From positions 1 through 64,000 of the forward strand of contig NZ_JBELDZ010000003.1 in assembly GCF_042094015.1 (NCBI RefSeq): a stretch of DNA of 64,000 nucleotides. Reading direction: 5' to 3'. The notes beneath the pieces are model-generated. The model was not told where the DNA came from, ran no database searches, and saw only the letters and a list, made by a program, of their open reading frames with translations. The position numbers and the translations under genes were made by a program. Source of the stretch: Aurantibacter sp042094015. GTDB lineage: Bacteria > Bacteroidota > Bacteroidia > Flavobacteriales > Flavobacteriaceae. Positions 43,544 through 51,809 of this stretch are shown piece after piece. Position 1 is the stretch's first letter, and every line of letters begins with the position of its first letter.

Positions 43544-44098
43544 TTAAAAAATTAAAGGCATTAAAAAATGAACCATTAGTAATCCGCCAATAAAAAAACC
43601 AATAACTGCTATTAAAGATGGTAATTGTAAATTACTTAATCCTGAAATAGCGTGACCAGAAGTACATCCACCAGCATAACGTGCGCCAAAACCAACTAAG
43701 AAACCTGCTAATAATACAATAGCAAAGCCCTTAATAGTTAACAATGCGTCTAAACTGTATAATTTTTGAGGTAAGAAATCTTGGTTTACGCTATTAAATC
43801 CCATAGCTTTTAAACTATCTACACTATCTGGATGTAATTGTGGTGCTTCAACATGTAAAAAATTAAAAGCAATTAAGCCGCCTAGAAAGACACCTAAAAT
43901 TAAGACTAAGCTCCACGTATTTATTTTCCAATCTGTTTTAAAGGTGTCAGAAAATTTACCTGCACCTGCTATAGTACACATAGTATTTAAATTAGAAGAC
44001 ATTCCAAAACTCTTCCCTAATTTAACCAACATAAATAGTACAAAAACTATTATAGGACCAGCAACATACCAAGCCCAAGGTTTATATATTAATTCCAT
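43544..44098 (-). CDS. YeeE/YedE-type sulfur transport protein, first half
   Basis: 184 residues with about four to five hydrophobic segments. The motif ARYAGGCTSGHAISGLSNLQLPS (about 139-161, Cys145) is the YeeE/YedE cysteine signature; a further cysteine (Cys41) is near the first membrane segment. It probably works with the following half-protein to import a sulfur compound, or to move sulfane sulfur. It starts 1 bp after the thioredoxin stop codon. The substrate (thiosulfate, sulfide or selenium compound) is not determinable. Confidence 0.87.
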   Translation of the reverse strand: MELIYKPWAWYVAGPIIVFVLFMLVKLGKSFGMSSNLNTMCTIAGAGKFSDTFKTDWKINTWSLVLILGVFLGGLIAFNFLHVEAPQLHPDSVDSLKAMGFNSVNQDFLPQKLYSLDALLTIKGFAIVLLAGFLVGFGARYAGGCTSGHAISGLSNLQLPSLIAVIGFFIGGLLMVHFLMPLIF

Positions 44099-44099
44099 T

Positions 44100-44396
44100 T
44101 TATTGATGTGTTTTTATAAGTTGAATTAAATCGTTTTTTTGTATTAAACCTGATTGCCTCCATACTTGCTTTCCGTTTTTATAAAGCATAAAAGTAGGCA
44201 CGCCTCTAACTTGAAAACGTGTTGCAATACTTTGATTTTTATCAATATTTATTTTTAAAATAGAAACTGCTTCTCCTAAAGTATCTTTAACTTCTTTTAG
44301 AATTGGCATCATAGTTTGGCAAGGTCCACACCAATCGGCATAAAAATCTACCAAAACAGGTTGCTCTTTATTTATTATATCGTTAAAACTTGCCAT
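44100..44396 (-). CDS. Thioredoxin-like protein
   Basis: 98 residues, classic thioredoxin fold with active site DWCGPC (Cys23, Cys26) and the cis-proline segment GVPTFMLYKNGK (about 65-76). No signal peptide, so cytosolic. Embedded between the metallo-beta-lactamase/rhodanese gene (3-bp gap) and the YeeE pair (1-bp gap), it likely reduces persulfides or recycles the cysteine of the rhodanese or YeeE proteins; that role is inferred. Confidence 0.93.
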   Translation of the reverse strand: MASFNDIINKEQPVLVDFYADWCGPCQTMMPILKEVKDTLGEAVSILKINIDKNQSIATRFQVRGVPTFMLYKNGKQVWRQSGLIQKNDLIQLIKTHQ

Positions 44397-44399
44397 AAC

Positions 44400-45812
44400 T
44401 TATTTTAAAGTTGAAGGGCAAGCATTTTCTACCAAAGCAATGTTTGTTTTTCTAATAGCAGCCATTCCTCCTGCAACATCTATTAAGTTGTGGATCCCAC
44501 GACTTTTTAAAATAGAGGCTGCAATTACAGATCTATATCCACCAGCACAGTGCACATAAAAATCGCCATTTTTAGGGAATTCTGCTAAATGATTATTTAA
44601 ATTATCTAAAGAAGTAAAGCTAGCTTTATCGATATGAGCTGATAAGAACTCGCCTTCTCTTCTAACATCAAATACAGAAATATCAGATGTTTTTAGTCGG
44701 TTAGAAAATTCGTCTGCAGTAATAGATTCTATACTATCCACTTCTCTTCCACTTGTTTTCCAAGCATCTATTCCACCTTTTAAAAACCCTAAAACATTAT
44801 CGAAACCAACACGAGACAAACGTGTAATTGCTTCTTCTTCCATACCTTTATCAACTACCAAAAGTAGCGGTTGTTTTACATCGGCAATTAAAGCACCAAC
44901 CCAAGGTGCAAATCCACCTTTTAATCCTATAAAAATAGAACGCGGAATAAAGCCTTGAATAAATTCTGATTGATGACGTACATCTAAAACTAAAGCTTCA
45001 CTTGTTTCTGCTAAAGCTTCAAAAGCGTCTGGATTTAATGGTTTATTAGAGTTCTCTATAACAACATCTAAATCCTCGTAACCTTCTTTATTCATTTTAA
45101 CATTTAAAGGGAAATATTTTGGTGGTGGCGCTAAACCATCTGTCACTTCTTTTATAAATTCATTGCGTGTCATATCTGCACGTAAAGCATAATTCATTTG
45201 TTTTTGATTCCCTAGAGTATCAACAGTTTCCTTCATCATATTTTTACCACATGCAGAACCTGCGCCGTGACCTGGATAAACTATAATATTATCTGCTAAA
45301 GGCATAATTTTATTTCGTAAACTATCAAAAGACAATCCTGCTAAATCTTCCATAGTCATATCTGCAGCTTTCTGAGCCAAATCTGGTCTTCCAACATCAC
45401 CTAGAAACAAAGTGTCTCCGCTAAAAATAGCGTGATTATTTCCGTTTTCATCTTTTAGTAAATACGTTGTACTTTCCATTGTATGTCCTGGCGTATGCAA
45501 TGCGACAATAGTTATTTTTCCAATTTTAAATTCTTGATTATCTGCTGCTATAACAGCATCAAATTTAGGGTTAGCTGTTGGACCATAAACGATTTTAGCG
45601 CCAGTTTTTTCTGCTAACGTTACGTGACCACTTACAAAATCCGCATGAAAATGCGTTTCAAAAATATAAGTGATTTTTGAATTATTAGCTTCTGCTTTTT
45701 TAATATAAGTGTCTACTTCACGAAGTGGATCTATAATAGCAACTTCTCCGTTACTTTCAATATAATATGCGCCTTGCGCTAAACAACCGGTATAAATTTG
45801 TTCTATTTTCAT
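44400..45812 (-). CDS. Metallo-beta-lactamase / double rhodanese fusion (persulfide dioxygenase-like)
   Basis: 470 residues. MBL domain (about 1-240) has THFHADFVSGH with metal ligands His54, His56 and Asp58, then His110, Asp133 and His182, the ETHE1-type layout. Rhodanese domain 1 (about 272-352) has no cysteine at the active site position (LLLVVDKGMEEE). Rhodanese domain 2 (about 365-455) has CAGGYRS with Cys422. Related fusions (CstB, BlhA, PRF) oxidise persulfides with O2 and process the product, protecting against sulfide. Cytosolic. First rhodanese is probably non-catalytic, as in other family members. Confidence 0.9.
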   Translation of the reverse strand: MKIEQIYTGCLAQGAYYIESNGEVAIIDPLREVDTYIKKAEANNSKITYIFETHFHADFVSGHVTLAEKTGAKIVYGPTANPKFDAVIAADNQEFKIGKITIVALHTPGHTMESTTYLLKDENGNNHAIFSGDTLFLGDVGRPDLAQKAADMTMEDLAGLSFDSLRNKIMPLADNIIVYPGHGAGSACGKNMMKETVDTLGNQKQMNYALRADMTRNEFIKEVTDGLAPPPKYFPLNVKMNKEGYEDLDVVIENSNKPLNPDAFEALAETSEALVLDVRHQSEFIQGFIPRSIFIGLKGGFAPWVGALIADVKQPLLLVVDKGMEEEAITRLSRVGFDNVLGFLKGGIDAWKTSGREVDSIESITADEFSNRLKTSDISVFDVRREGEFLSAHIDKASFTSLDNLNNHLAEFPKNGDFYVHCAGGYRSVIAASILKSRGIHNLIDVAGGMAAIRKTNIALVENACPSTLK

Positions 45813-45844
45813 ACGTTTAATTTTCGATTCAAAATTATAATTTC

Positions 45845-46636
45845 TTATTGTGATATTTCTTTAAATATGATGTAAAATGCCATAATTAGTACAAACCAAC
45901 CAAAGCTTTTCTTTAATTTTTTTCCATTTACAAAATTAGACAAGTATATTCCAATAAATATACCCACAATAGCACATAATGTAAAACTAATTAGAAAAAC
46001 CCAATCCATTTCTAAGTTTTGCACATCGCCTAAAAAACCTATTAAAGATTTTACAGCAATGATTAACAATGATGTTGCTACCGCTTTTTTCATTGGTAAT
46101 TTTGCCAATAAAACTAATGCTGGAATAATTAAAAATCCGCCTCCAGCACCAACAACTCCTGTTAATAGACCAACTACTAAACCTTCAATAATAATTAAAG
46201 GATAATTATAAGAGGTTTCTGTGGTCGACTCACAATCGTGTTTTTTTCTTTTAATCATTGCAAACGCAGCAACCAACATAATTAGCGCAAAAAACAGCAT
46301 GATTCCTATGTTCTTTGTCACTAAGAAATTGGCAACAGTAAATAATTCTTCTGGAATGTTAGGAACAATAAATTTCCTAGTTAAATAGACTGATATAAAT
46401 GCAGGTATAGAGAAAACTATTGCAGTTCTAAAATCCACTAATCCTTTTTGAATATTTTTAATAGCGCCTACCAAAGCCGTAGTTCCAACTACAAACAAAG
46501 AATAAGCTGTTGCTAAAACAGGATTTATTGCTAAAATATAAACTAAAACAGGAACTGTTAAAATAGATCCGCCGCCACCAATTAAGCCTAAGACTACACC
46601 AATAACAACAGCAGCTATATAACCTAAAACATCCAT
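45845..46636 (-). CDS. TauE/SafE-family sulfur-compound transporter
   Basis: 263 residues with about eight hydrophobic segments; two similar halves contain GLIGGGGSILTVPVLVY (about 16-32) and GVVGAGGGFLIIPALVLL (about 155-172), the TauE/SafE internal repeat. I use the ATG at 46636 (MDVLGYIAAVV); an in-frame TTG two codons upstream (46642) is possible. Members export sulfite, sulfoacetate or take up sulfur compounds. First gene of the sulfur operon: a -7 box (46660-46667) and a palindrome (46644-46657) lie just upstream. Confidence 0.88.
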   Translation of the reverse strand: MDVLGYIAAVVIGVVLGLIGGGGSILTVPVLVYILAINPVLATAYSLFVVGTTALVGAIKNIQKGLVDFRTAIVFSIPAFISVYLTRKFIVPNIPEELFTVANFLVTKNIGIMLFFALIMLVAAFAMIKRKKHDCESTTETSYNYPLIIIEGLVVGLLTGVVGAGGGFLIIPALVLLAKLPMKKAVATSLLIIAVKSLIGFLGDVQNLEMDWVFLISFTLCAIVGIFIGIYLSNFVNGKKLKKSFGWFVLIMAFYIIFKEISQ

Positions 46637-46643
46637 AAACAAT

Positions 46644-46657
46644 CTAATATATATTAG
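46644..46657. promoter_or_regulatory. Perfect 14-bp palindrome at the sulfur-operon promoter
   Basis: CTAATAT-ATATTAG, immediately downstream of the -7 box at 46660-46667 and 7 bp before the tauE start codon; it would overlap the transcription start. Candidate operator of the adjacent Crp/Fnr regulator. Confidence 0.5.
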
Positions 46658-46659
46658 GG

Positions 46660-46667
46660 CAAATTTA
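46660..46667 (-). promoter_or_regulatory. -7 box TAAATTTG of the sulfur operon
   Basis: Exact TAnnTTTG on the minus strand; a TTG 23 nt upstream (inside the palindrome at 46690-46703) is a possible -33 element. Confidence 0.55.
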
Positions 46668-46689
46668 CCTCTATAAAATCAAACTTTAA

Positions 46690-46703
46690 GCAACATTTGT
46701 TAC
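46690..46703. promoter_or_regulatory. Imperfect 14-bp palindrome at the -33 region
   Basis: GCAACA-TT-TGTTAC, arms differing at one base. It lies over the presumed -33 element, just past the end of the Crp/Fnr gene. Crp/Fnr-type regulators bind palindromes of about this size. Confidence 0.4.
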
Positions 46704-46707
46704 ATAA

Positions 46708-47340
46708 CTAAAAATCTAATAGTTTAATCTGATTTCGTTGCAATTTAATTTTACCTTCTATTTCTAAAACTTTTAATAACCGAGACACTACTACTCTTGA
46801 CGTATGCAAATCTTGAGCAATATCTTGATGTGTTACAAAAATAACATTGTTATGATTTACCATTGCTTTATCTTTTAAATATTTAAATAAACGTTGATCC
46901 ATTTTTAAAAATGCAATAGTATCTATTGCTTCTAATAACTCATTCATACGCTCGTTATAACTCTGAATAATAAAGCGCTGCCAACTTTTATATTTGCTTA
47001 ACCATAATTCCATATAATTTACTGGAATTAAAACTAGTGTAGTATCTGTTTCTGTTATAGCTTTAATTTCACTTTTAGAATTACCTATACAACATGATAA
47101 AGTCATAGCACATGTGTCTCCTTGCTCTATAAAATAAAGCACTAACTCATCGCCTTTTTTATCTTCTCTAGATATTTTTAAAGCGCCTTCTAAAACTAAA
47201 GGCATATAACTTATAGTTTGTCCAAAATCCATTAAAACCTCACCTTCTGGAATTGTTTTATACTGTGAAACATAACTAATTTCCTTAAGTAAATCAGTTT
47301 CAAATAAATAACTGTAATGGCTTACTAACTGTTCTAACAT
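46708..47340 (-). CDS. Crp/Fnr-family regulator of the sulfur operon
   Basis: 210 residues. Cyclic-nucleotide-like beta-roll at about 15-130, C-terminal winged helix about 140-205 with recognition helix DLHTSRVVVSRLLKVLEIEGKI. The sensor domain has Cys77, Cys83 and Cys84 (CAMTLSCC) and no N-terminal [4Fe-4S] cysteines, so it is not a classical Fnr. The residues normally contacting cAMP are not clearly conserved. Position: directly after the MtfA-like gene (9-bp gap) and 65 bp before tauE. It probably regulates the sulfur operon; clustered cysteines suggest a thiol- or sulfane-sulfur-based signal, which is inference. Confidence 0.85.
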   Translation of the reverse strand: MLEQLVSHYSYLFETDLLKEISYVSQYKTIPEGEVLMDFGQTISYMPLVLEGALKISREDKKGDELVLYFIEQGDTCAMTLSCCIGNSKSEIKAITETDTTLVLIPVNYMELWLSKYKSWQRFIIQSYNERMNELLEAIDTIAFLKMDQRLFKYLKDKAMVNHNNVIFVTHQDIAQDLHTSRVVVSRLLKVLEIEGKIKLQRNQIKLLDF

Positions 47341-47349
47341 ATCCTAACT

Positions 47350-48123
47350 CTATTTTATTTTTGGTTGCTGAAAGGTTCTTTCTAGAATCTCAAATAACTC
47401 AGGATGATTTTCCTTAAACAAAGCTGGTCGTTCAAAAAAATATTCTGATGTTACTGCCAAAAACTCAGCCTGATTAGTGGTTGCATAAGGTCTAATGTCT
47501 GATTCACCATTATAAATAGCATCTATTTCTTTATACATTAATTCTAACCAAGGTTCTATATATTCTTTTGGCATAATAACCTCTGGGATACCATCTATAT
47601 GATGATCTTCTTTATCTATTAAATGAATAAATTCATGTATTGGCGTATTAAATTTATCTGTTTCATTACTAAATGCTTTCCTTAATGCTTTTCTAGATAA
47701 AAGCATTTGGTTTTCAAACTGACCAGATCCAACCATACCAAGAATTTGTCTGTTTTCTGATGTTTTAGCAAATTCTAAATTATGATTAAATGTGTCTGGA
47801 TACAAAATAATTCCGCTTAATCTATTGTAATGCCATTCTTTAAATCCAAACACAGGAATTACTGCGCTAGATGCAATTAGTATTTTATCTAAATCTTGAA
47901 GCGTCGTTTTTACAGCATCAATGTGAACTTCTACTAAAAAAAGCATCATTCTATGTCTAAAAATCGATTTGCTTTCTTCTGAAAGTCTTCTGTAAAACAG
48001 CACCTCTTCTTCTAAGATTGATAACCAATGATTAGGAAACGATGCTGCTTTTTTTGATTTCAATTTAGAAAATCCTAAAACAGCAACAACCAACAATCCA
48101 ATAAATATGATGATATAGAGCAT
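47350..48123 (-). CDS. MtfA-like zinc peptidase (M90 family)
   Basis: 257 residues. N-terminal membrane anchor (about 1-20, MLYIIIFIGLLVVAVLGF), then an M90 domain with the zinc-binding HExxH form PIHEFIHLID (about 165-174) and a third-ligand region. MtfA in E. coli is a cytosolic peptidase that inactivates the repressor Mlc. Here the membrane anchor is the usual form in Bacteroidota. It is followed 9 bp later by the Crp/Fnr gene, so they are likely co-transcribed; functional link is unknown. Confidence 0.85.
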   Translation of the reverse strand: MLYIIIFIGLLVVAVLGFSKLKSKKAASFPNHWLSILEEEVLFYRRLSEESKSIFRHRMMLFLVEVHIDAVKTTLQDLDKILIASSAVIPVFGFKEWHYNRLSGIILYPDTFNHNLEFAKTSENRQILGMVGSGQFENQMLLSRKALRKAFSNETDKFNTPIHEFIHLIDKEDHHIDGIPEVIMPKEYIEPWLELMYKEIDAIYNGESDIRPYATTNQAEFLAVTSEYFFERPALFKENHPELFEILERTFQQPKIK

Positions 48124-48162
48124 TAAAAAAGAGATAAATAGTAAGCAACTAAATTAAGATAT

Positions 48163-48170
48163 TATATTTG
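48163..48170 (+). promoter_or_regulatory. -7 box TATATTTG upstream of the HAD phosphatase
   Basis: Exact TAnnTTTG match 16 bp before the start codon; it implies a leader of roughly 10 nt. Confidence 0.5.
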
Positions 48171-48186
48171 CAAAAAAACAAAAACT

Positions 48187-48846
48187 ATGCTAAAAGCTAT
48201 TTTATTTGATATGGATGGTGTTATTGTAGATACAGAGCCATTACATCACAAAGCTTACTATAAAATGTTTAACGATTACAAAATGCCTGTAACGTCAGAA
48301 TTTTACGAAGGCTTAACTGGTAAATCTACTAAAAACGTCTGTAATATTCTGATTGAAAATTTTAATCCCAAAGCAACCGCTTTAGAATTAGAATTATGTA
48401 AACGTAGCCATTTTAATAATTTATTTGATTTTGATGAAAGTTTAAAGTTACTTCCTGGCGTTTTAGAATTAATTCAAGATTATCACAAAAATGGATTAAC
48501 TCTAGTTTTAGCATCTTCTGCTTCTATGGGAACTATAGAAAAAGTATTTAATCGTTTTAATCTAGATCAATATTTTGTAGCTAAATTAAGTGGTGCAGAT
48601 TTAAAAGCCTCTAAACCACATCCTGAAATTTTTGAAAAAGCAGCAAAAGCAGCAAATCAAAACCCTGAAAATTGTATTGTAATAGAAGATTCTACTAATG
48701 GAATTAAAGCTGCAAAAAGCGCTAACATATATTGCATTGGTTACAACAGCCTAAATTCTAAAAATCAAGATTATACAAAAGCAGATTTAGTTGTTACTAA
48801 TTTTAGTGATATTCACTATGCTAAAATCGTTCATATTTTAGATTAA
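48187..48846 (+). CDS. HAD-superfamily phosphatase (beta-phosphoglucomutase-like)
   Basis: 219 residues. Motif I FDMDGVIVDTEP (Asp8, Asp10), motif II VLASSAS (about 103-109), motif III lysine in LKASKPHPEIF and motif IV IEDSTNGIKAAKSA. A helical cap lies between motifs I and II, as in the beta-PGM/GPH subfamily. It is a soluble phosphatase or phosphomutase; specificity cannot be read from motifs. Divergent from mtfA. Confidence 0.88.
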   Translation: MLKAILFDMDGVIVDTEPLHHKAYYKMFNDYKMPVTSEFYEGLTGKSTKNVCNILIENFNPKATALELELCKRSHFNNLFDFDESLKLLPGVLELIQDYHKNGLTLVLASSASMGTIEKVFNRFNLDQYFVAKLSGADLKASKPHPEIFEKAAKAANQNPENCIVIEDSTNGIKAAKSANIYCIGYNSLNSKNQDYTKADLVVTNFSDIHYAKIVHILD

Positions 48847-48920
48847 TTTTAGTACAAAATCGGTATAATTTTCGTAAATTAGTATTAGAAATTATTACTA
48901 ACAAAAACACTTTAAACACC

Positions 48921-49751
48921 ATGAAAACAATCATTGTACCTGTAGATTTTTCTGAACATTCAATATTTGCTTTAAAAGCTGCTGCGCAATTGGCAAAAAA
49001 ACATAATGCAGAGATTTTAGCATTACATATGTTAGAGCTTTCTGATACATTTTTAACTCGTGGCGAAGCTACACATACTAATGAAACTATTTTTTATTTT
49101 AAATTAGCAAAACAAAAATTTGAAGAATTCTTAGAACAAGACTATTTAAAAGATGTTTCTGTTACGCCTTTAGTAAAGCATTACAAGGTTTTTAGTGAGG
49201 TTAACGATGTTGCTAAAGAAAACGAAGCAGACTTAATAATTATGGGGTCTCATGGCTCTAATGGATTTAGCGAGTTATTTGTTGGATCTAACACAGAAAA
49301 GGTTGTTAGACATTCTGATATCCCTGTTTTAGTAGTAAAAGAAGAAACTAATGCTTTACAATTTAAAAATATAGTTTTTGCTTCCGATTTTACAGATGAA
49401 GTGGTTACGCCTTTTATTAAAGCAAATACTTTATTTAAAAAATTAGGAGCTAAATTAAACTTAGTTTATGTAAATACTCCTGGAGATTATTTCTTAACAT
49501 CTTCTGAAATGCGTAAAAAAGTAGATGCCTTTTTAGAAAAAACAGAATGTAAAAACGATATAAATAACATTTCCTTTGTGTCTGATTTCACTGTTGAAAA
49601 AGGCGTTTTAAATTATGCTAATGAAGCTAATATGGATGCTATTTCTGTTGCTACTCATGGAAGAACTGGTATTTCACATTTTTTCTCAGGAAGTATTTCT
49701 GAAGATATTGCTAATCATGCAACAAAACCTGTTATTACTTTTAAAATATAA
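48921..49751 (+). CDS. Universal stress protein, tandem type
   Basis: 276 residues with two Usp domains: domain 1 (1-140) starts KTIIVPVDFSEHSIFALKAA and has MGSHGSNGFSELFVGSNTEKVVRH; domain 2 (148-276) starts FKNIVFASDF and has THGRTGISHFFSGSISEDIANHA. The GSHG/GRTG...GS segments are nucleotide-binding loops of ATP-binding members. Usually dimeric and induced by starvation or oxidative stress. Monocistronic, followed by a bidirectional terminator shared with hisS. Confidence 0.9.
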   Translation: MKTIIVPVDFSEHSIFALKAAAQLAKKHNAEILALHMLELSDTFLTRGEATHTNETIFYFKLAKQKFEEFLEQDYLKDVSVTPLVKHYKVFSEVNDVAKENEADLIIMGSHGSNGFSELFVGSNTEKVVRHSDIPVLVVKEETNALQFKNIVFASDFTDEVVTPFIKANTLFKKLGAKLNLVYVNTPGDYFLTSSEMRKKVDAFLEKTECKNDINNISFVSDFTVEKGVLNYANEANMDAISVATHGRTGISHFFSGSISEDIANHATKPVITFKI

Positions 49752-49774
49752 GTAGTAAATACAATCTTAAAAAT

Positions 49775-49811
49775 AAAAAAATGAGCTTCAGGATTGAAGC
49801 TCATTTTTTTG
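49775..49811. terminator. Bidirectional intrinsic terminator between usp and hisS
   Basis: Perfect 10-bp stem (49781-49790 with 49795-49804), 4-nt loop GGAT, A-run on the left and T-run on the right; suits both converging genes. Confidence 0.92.
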
Positions 49812-49830
49812 TTCTATTTTAAAATACTAT

Positions 49831-51300
49831 TTATTTAATAGAAGTAATTAAATCATCTATATTTAAAAGATCTTGAGAACCTTCTATCATATTTTTTAAA
49901 GTAAATTTATTAGCTTCCATTTCATTATCACCAACCAAAACTACAAATGGAATATTACGCTTATTAGCATAATTCATTTGTTTTTTCATTTTAGAGCTAT
50001 CTGGATATAATTCTGCATTTATATCTTTCTCTCTTAAAGTCTTAATAGCTTCTAAAGAAAATAAAGCTTCTTTATTCCCAAAATTAATAAATAAAACTTG
50101 AGTACTATCTGCTACAGTCTCAGGGAATAAATTTAATTCTTCTAAAACCAAATAAATACGATCTAAACCAAAGCTAATACCAACACCACTTACGTTTTTA
50201 AGACCAAAAACCCCAGTTAAATCATCGTATCGTCCGCCGCCGCCAATAGACCCCATTTTTACATCTTCTGGAGCTGAAACTTCAAAAATTGCACCTGTAT
50301 AATAGTTTAATCCACGTGCTAAAGTAACATCCAACTGTAATTTAGCTGTTTTAAGTCCTAGAGTTGAAATAGCTTGATTAATAAATTCTAATTCTTCAAT
50401 TCCTTTTAAACCTTCAATAGAAGTACTTAAAATAGATTTTAGGCTTTCAATTTGATTCCCAAAATCACCAGATAATATAAATAAAGGTTGAAGCTTATTT
50501 ATTCCTTCTTCAGAAACACCTTTAGATAACATTTCCTCTTTTACTTTCTCCTCGCCTATTTTGTCTAACTTATCTAATGCAACTGTAAAATCTATTAGTT
50601 TATCGCTTGCACCAATAACTTCAGCAATACCAGATAATATCTTACGATTATTAATTTTAATAGTTACACCTTCAAGTTTTAAAGCAGAAAATACGTTGTC
50701 ATACAACTGTACAAACTCCACTTCTTGCCATAAAGAATTACTTCCTACTACATCTGCATCGCATTGATAAAACTCTCTAAAACGACCTTTTTGTGGCCTA
50801 TCTGCTCTCCAAACTGGTTGCATTTGAAAACGCTTAAATGGAAATTCTATTTCGTTTTGGTGTTGAACAACATAACGTGCAAAAGGCACAGTTAAATCGT
50901 AACGAAGTGCTTTCTCTGTTAAATATGTATCCTTCACATATTTTTGGATTGATTTTTTCAGTTCCTCTACACCTTTCAATCCTTCAAACTTGTATGTGTA
51001 TAATTCTTTATTCTTTTCGCTTAATCCATCAATATTTTCCAACAACTCCTCTTTTATATCTTCAAAAGGAACATTCTTTAAAAAATCTCCAGAATTAAGA
51101 ATTTTAAAAATTAAACGATCACCTTCTTCACCATATTTACCCATTAAAGTAGATGAATTTTCAAAACTTGGTGTTTCTATAGGCTGGAACCCAAAAGTTT
51201 TAAATTGAGCTTTAATAGTATCCATTATAAAATGGCGTTTTGCCACTTCTTCTGGGTTAAAATCTCTTGTTCCTTTTGGTATACTTGGTTTTTGTGCCAT
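49831..51300 (-). CDS. hisS: Histidyl-tRNA synthetase with extra insertion
   Basis: 489 residues, longer than the usual 420-460. Class II core: KGTRDFNPEE (9-18), motif 2 region RYDLTVPFARYV (about 133-144) with FRRF...QPVWRADRP later, histidine-specific LARGLNYYTGAIFEV and C-terminal anticodon-binding domain (about 390-489). Between GDFLK (71-75) and TEKALRYDL (128-136) there is a Lys/Glu-rich helical insertion of about 50 residues, longer than in other HisRS I can recall from Bacteroidota. It charges tRNA-His. A 24-bp gap precedes it after the DUF6495 gene. Confidence 0.95.
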   Translation of the reverse strand: MAQKPSIPKGTRDFNPEEVAKRHFIMDTIKAQFKTFGFQPIETPSFENSSTLMGKYGEEGDRLIFKILNSGDFLKNVPFEDIKEELLENIDGLSEKNKELYTYKFEGLKGVEELKKSIQKYVKDTYLTEKALRYDLTVPFARYVVQHQNEIEFPFKRFQMQPVWRADRPQKGRFREFYQCDADVVGSNSLWQEVEFVQLYDNVFSALKLEGVTIKINNRKILSGIAEVIGASDKLIDFTVALDKLDKIGEEKVKEEMLSKGVSEEGINKLQPLFILSGDFGNQIESLKSILSTSIEGLKGIEELEFINQAISTLGLKTAKLQLDVTLARGLNYYTGAIFEVSAPEDVKMGSIGGGGRYDDLTGVFGLKNVSGVGISFGLDRIYLVLEELNLFPETVADSTQVLFINFGNKEALFSLEAIKTLREKDINAELYPDSSKMKKQMNYANKRNIPFVVLVGDNEMEANKFTLKNMIEGSQDLLNIDDLITSIK

Positions 51301-51324
51301 TCCGTTTATTTTTTGTAAAAATAC

Positions 51325-51792
51325 TTAATTAATAAGTTTAGCAAAATAATTATATAAATCTCCTTTGGTAATTATTGCACCTTGTTGTATAAGTGTAAAC
51401 TTATCTAAGTTCTTATTATCTGTATATGTTTTAGAAGCTGTAACAAACTCAACGTTTTCATCTAATAAATTATCTCTTAACCACGCAAAACCTTCTTTTG
51501 TAGTGAGATCCATTTTATTTTTAAGTTTTACACCTATTAAATGCATACTATCTTCATTTAAAGCAAATAAATGCATGCTTTGTGGAGATATATGTTCTAA
51601 ATAGCTTGCTTTTGTTAAAACACCTTCCCAAACTAAGTCGCTAAAAACATCTAATTCTTGCTCTGCAACGTCTGGTTTATTAGCTTTAATACTTTTCCAT
51701 TCTGTAGCATCTATAGATTGTGTTGCTAAGAAATTAATAAATTCTTGATGTAACTCTTCAAATTGTTCTTTTGTTAATCTGGCGTAAGTCAT
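51325..51792 (-). CDS. DUF6495 family protein
   Basis: 155 residues, soluble, acidic, no signal or membrane segment. N-terminus MTYARLTKEQFEELHQEF and the WEGVL..A.YLEHISP segment match the DUF6495 family of Bacteroidota, which commonly sits beside hisS. No function known. Probably co-transcribed with hisS (24-bp gap). Confidence 0.85.
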   Translation of the reverse strand: MTYARLTKEQFEELHQEFINFLATQSIDATEWKSIKANKPDVAEQELDVFSDLVWEGVLTKASYLEHISPQSMHLFALNEDSMHLIGVKLKNKMDLTTKEGFAWLRDNLLDENVEFVTASKTYTDNKNLDKFTLIQQGAIITKGDLYNYFAKLIN

Positions 51793-51809
51793 AAATATAA
51801 ATTTTAACT

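Noticed and set aside
46637..46642. TTG start two codons upstream of the TauE ATG
   Set aside because: The ATG at 46636 gives a more typical N-terminus; the TTG adds only two residues.
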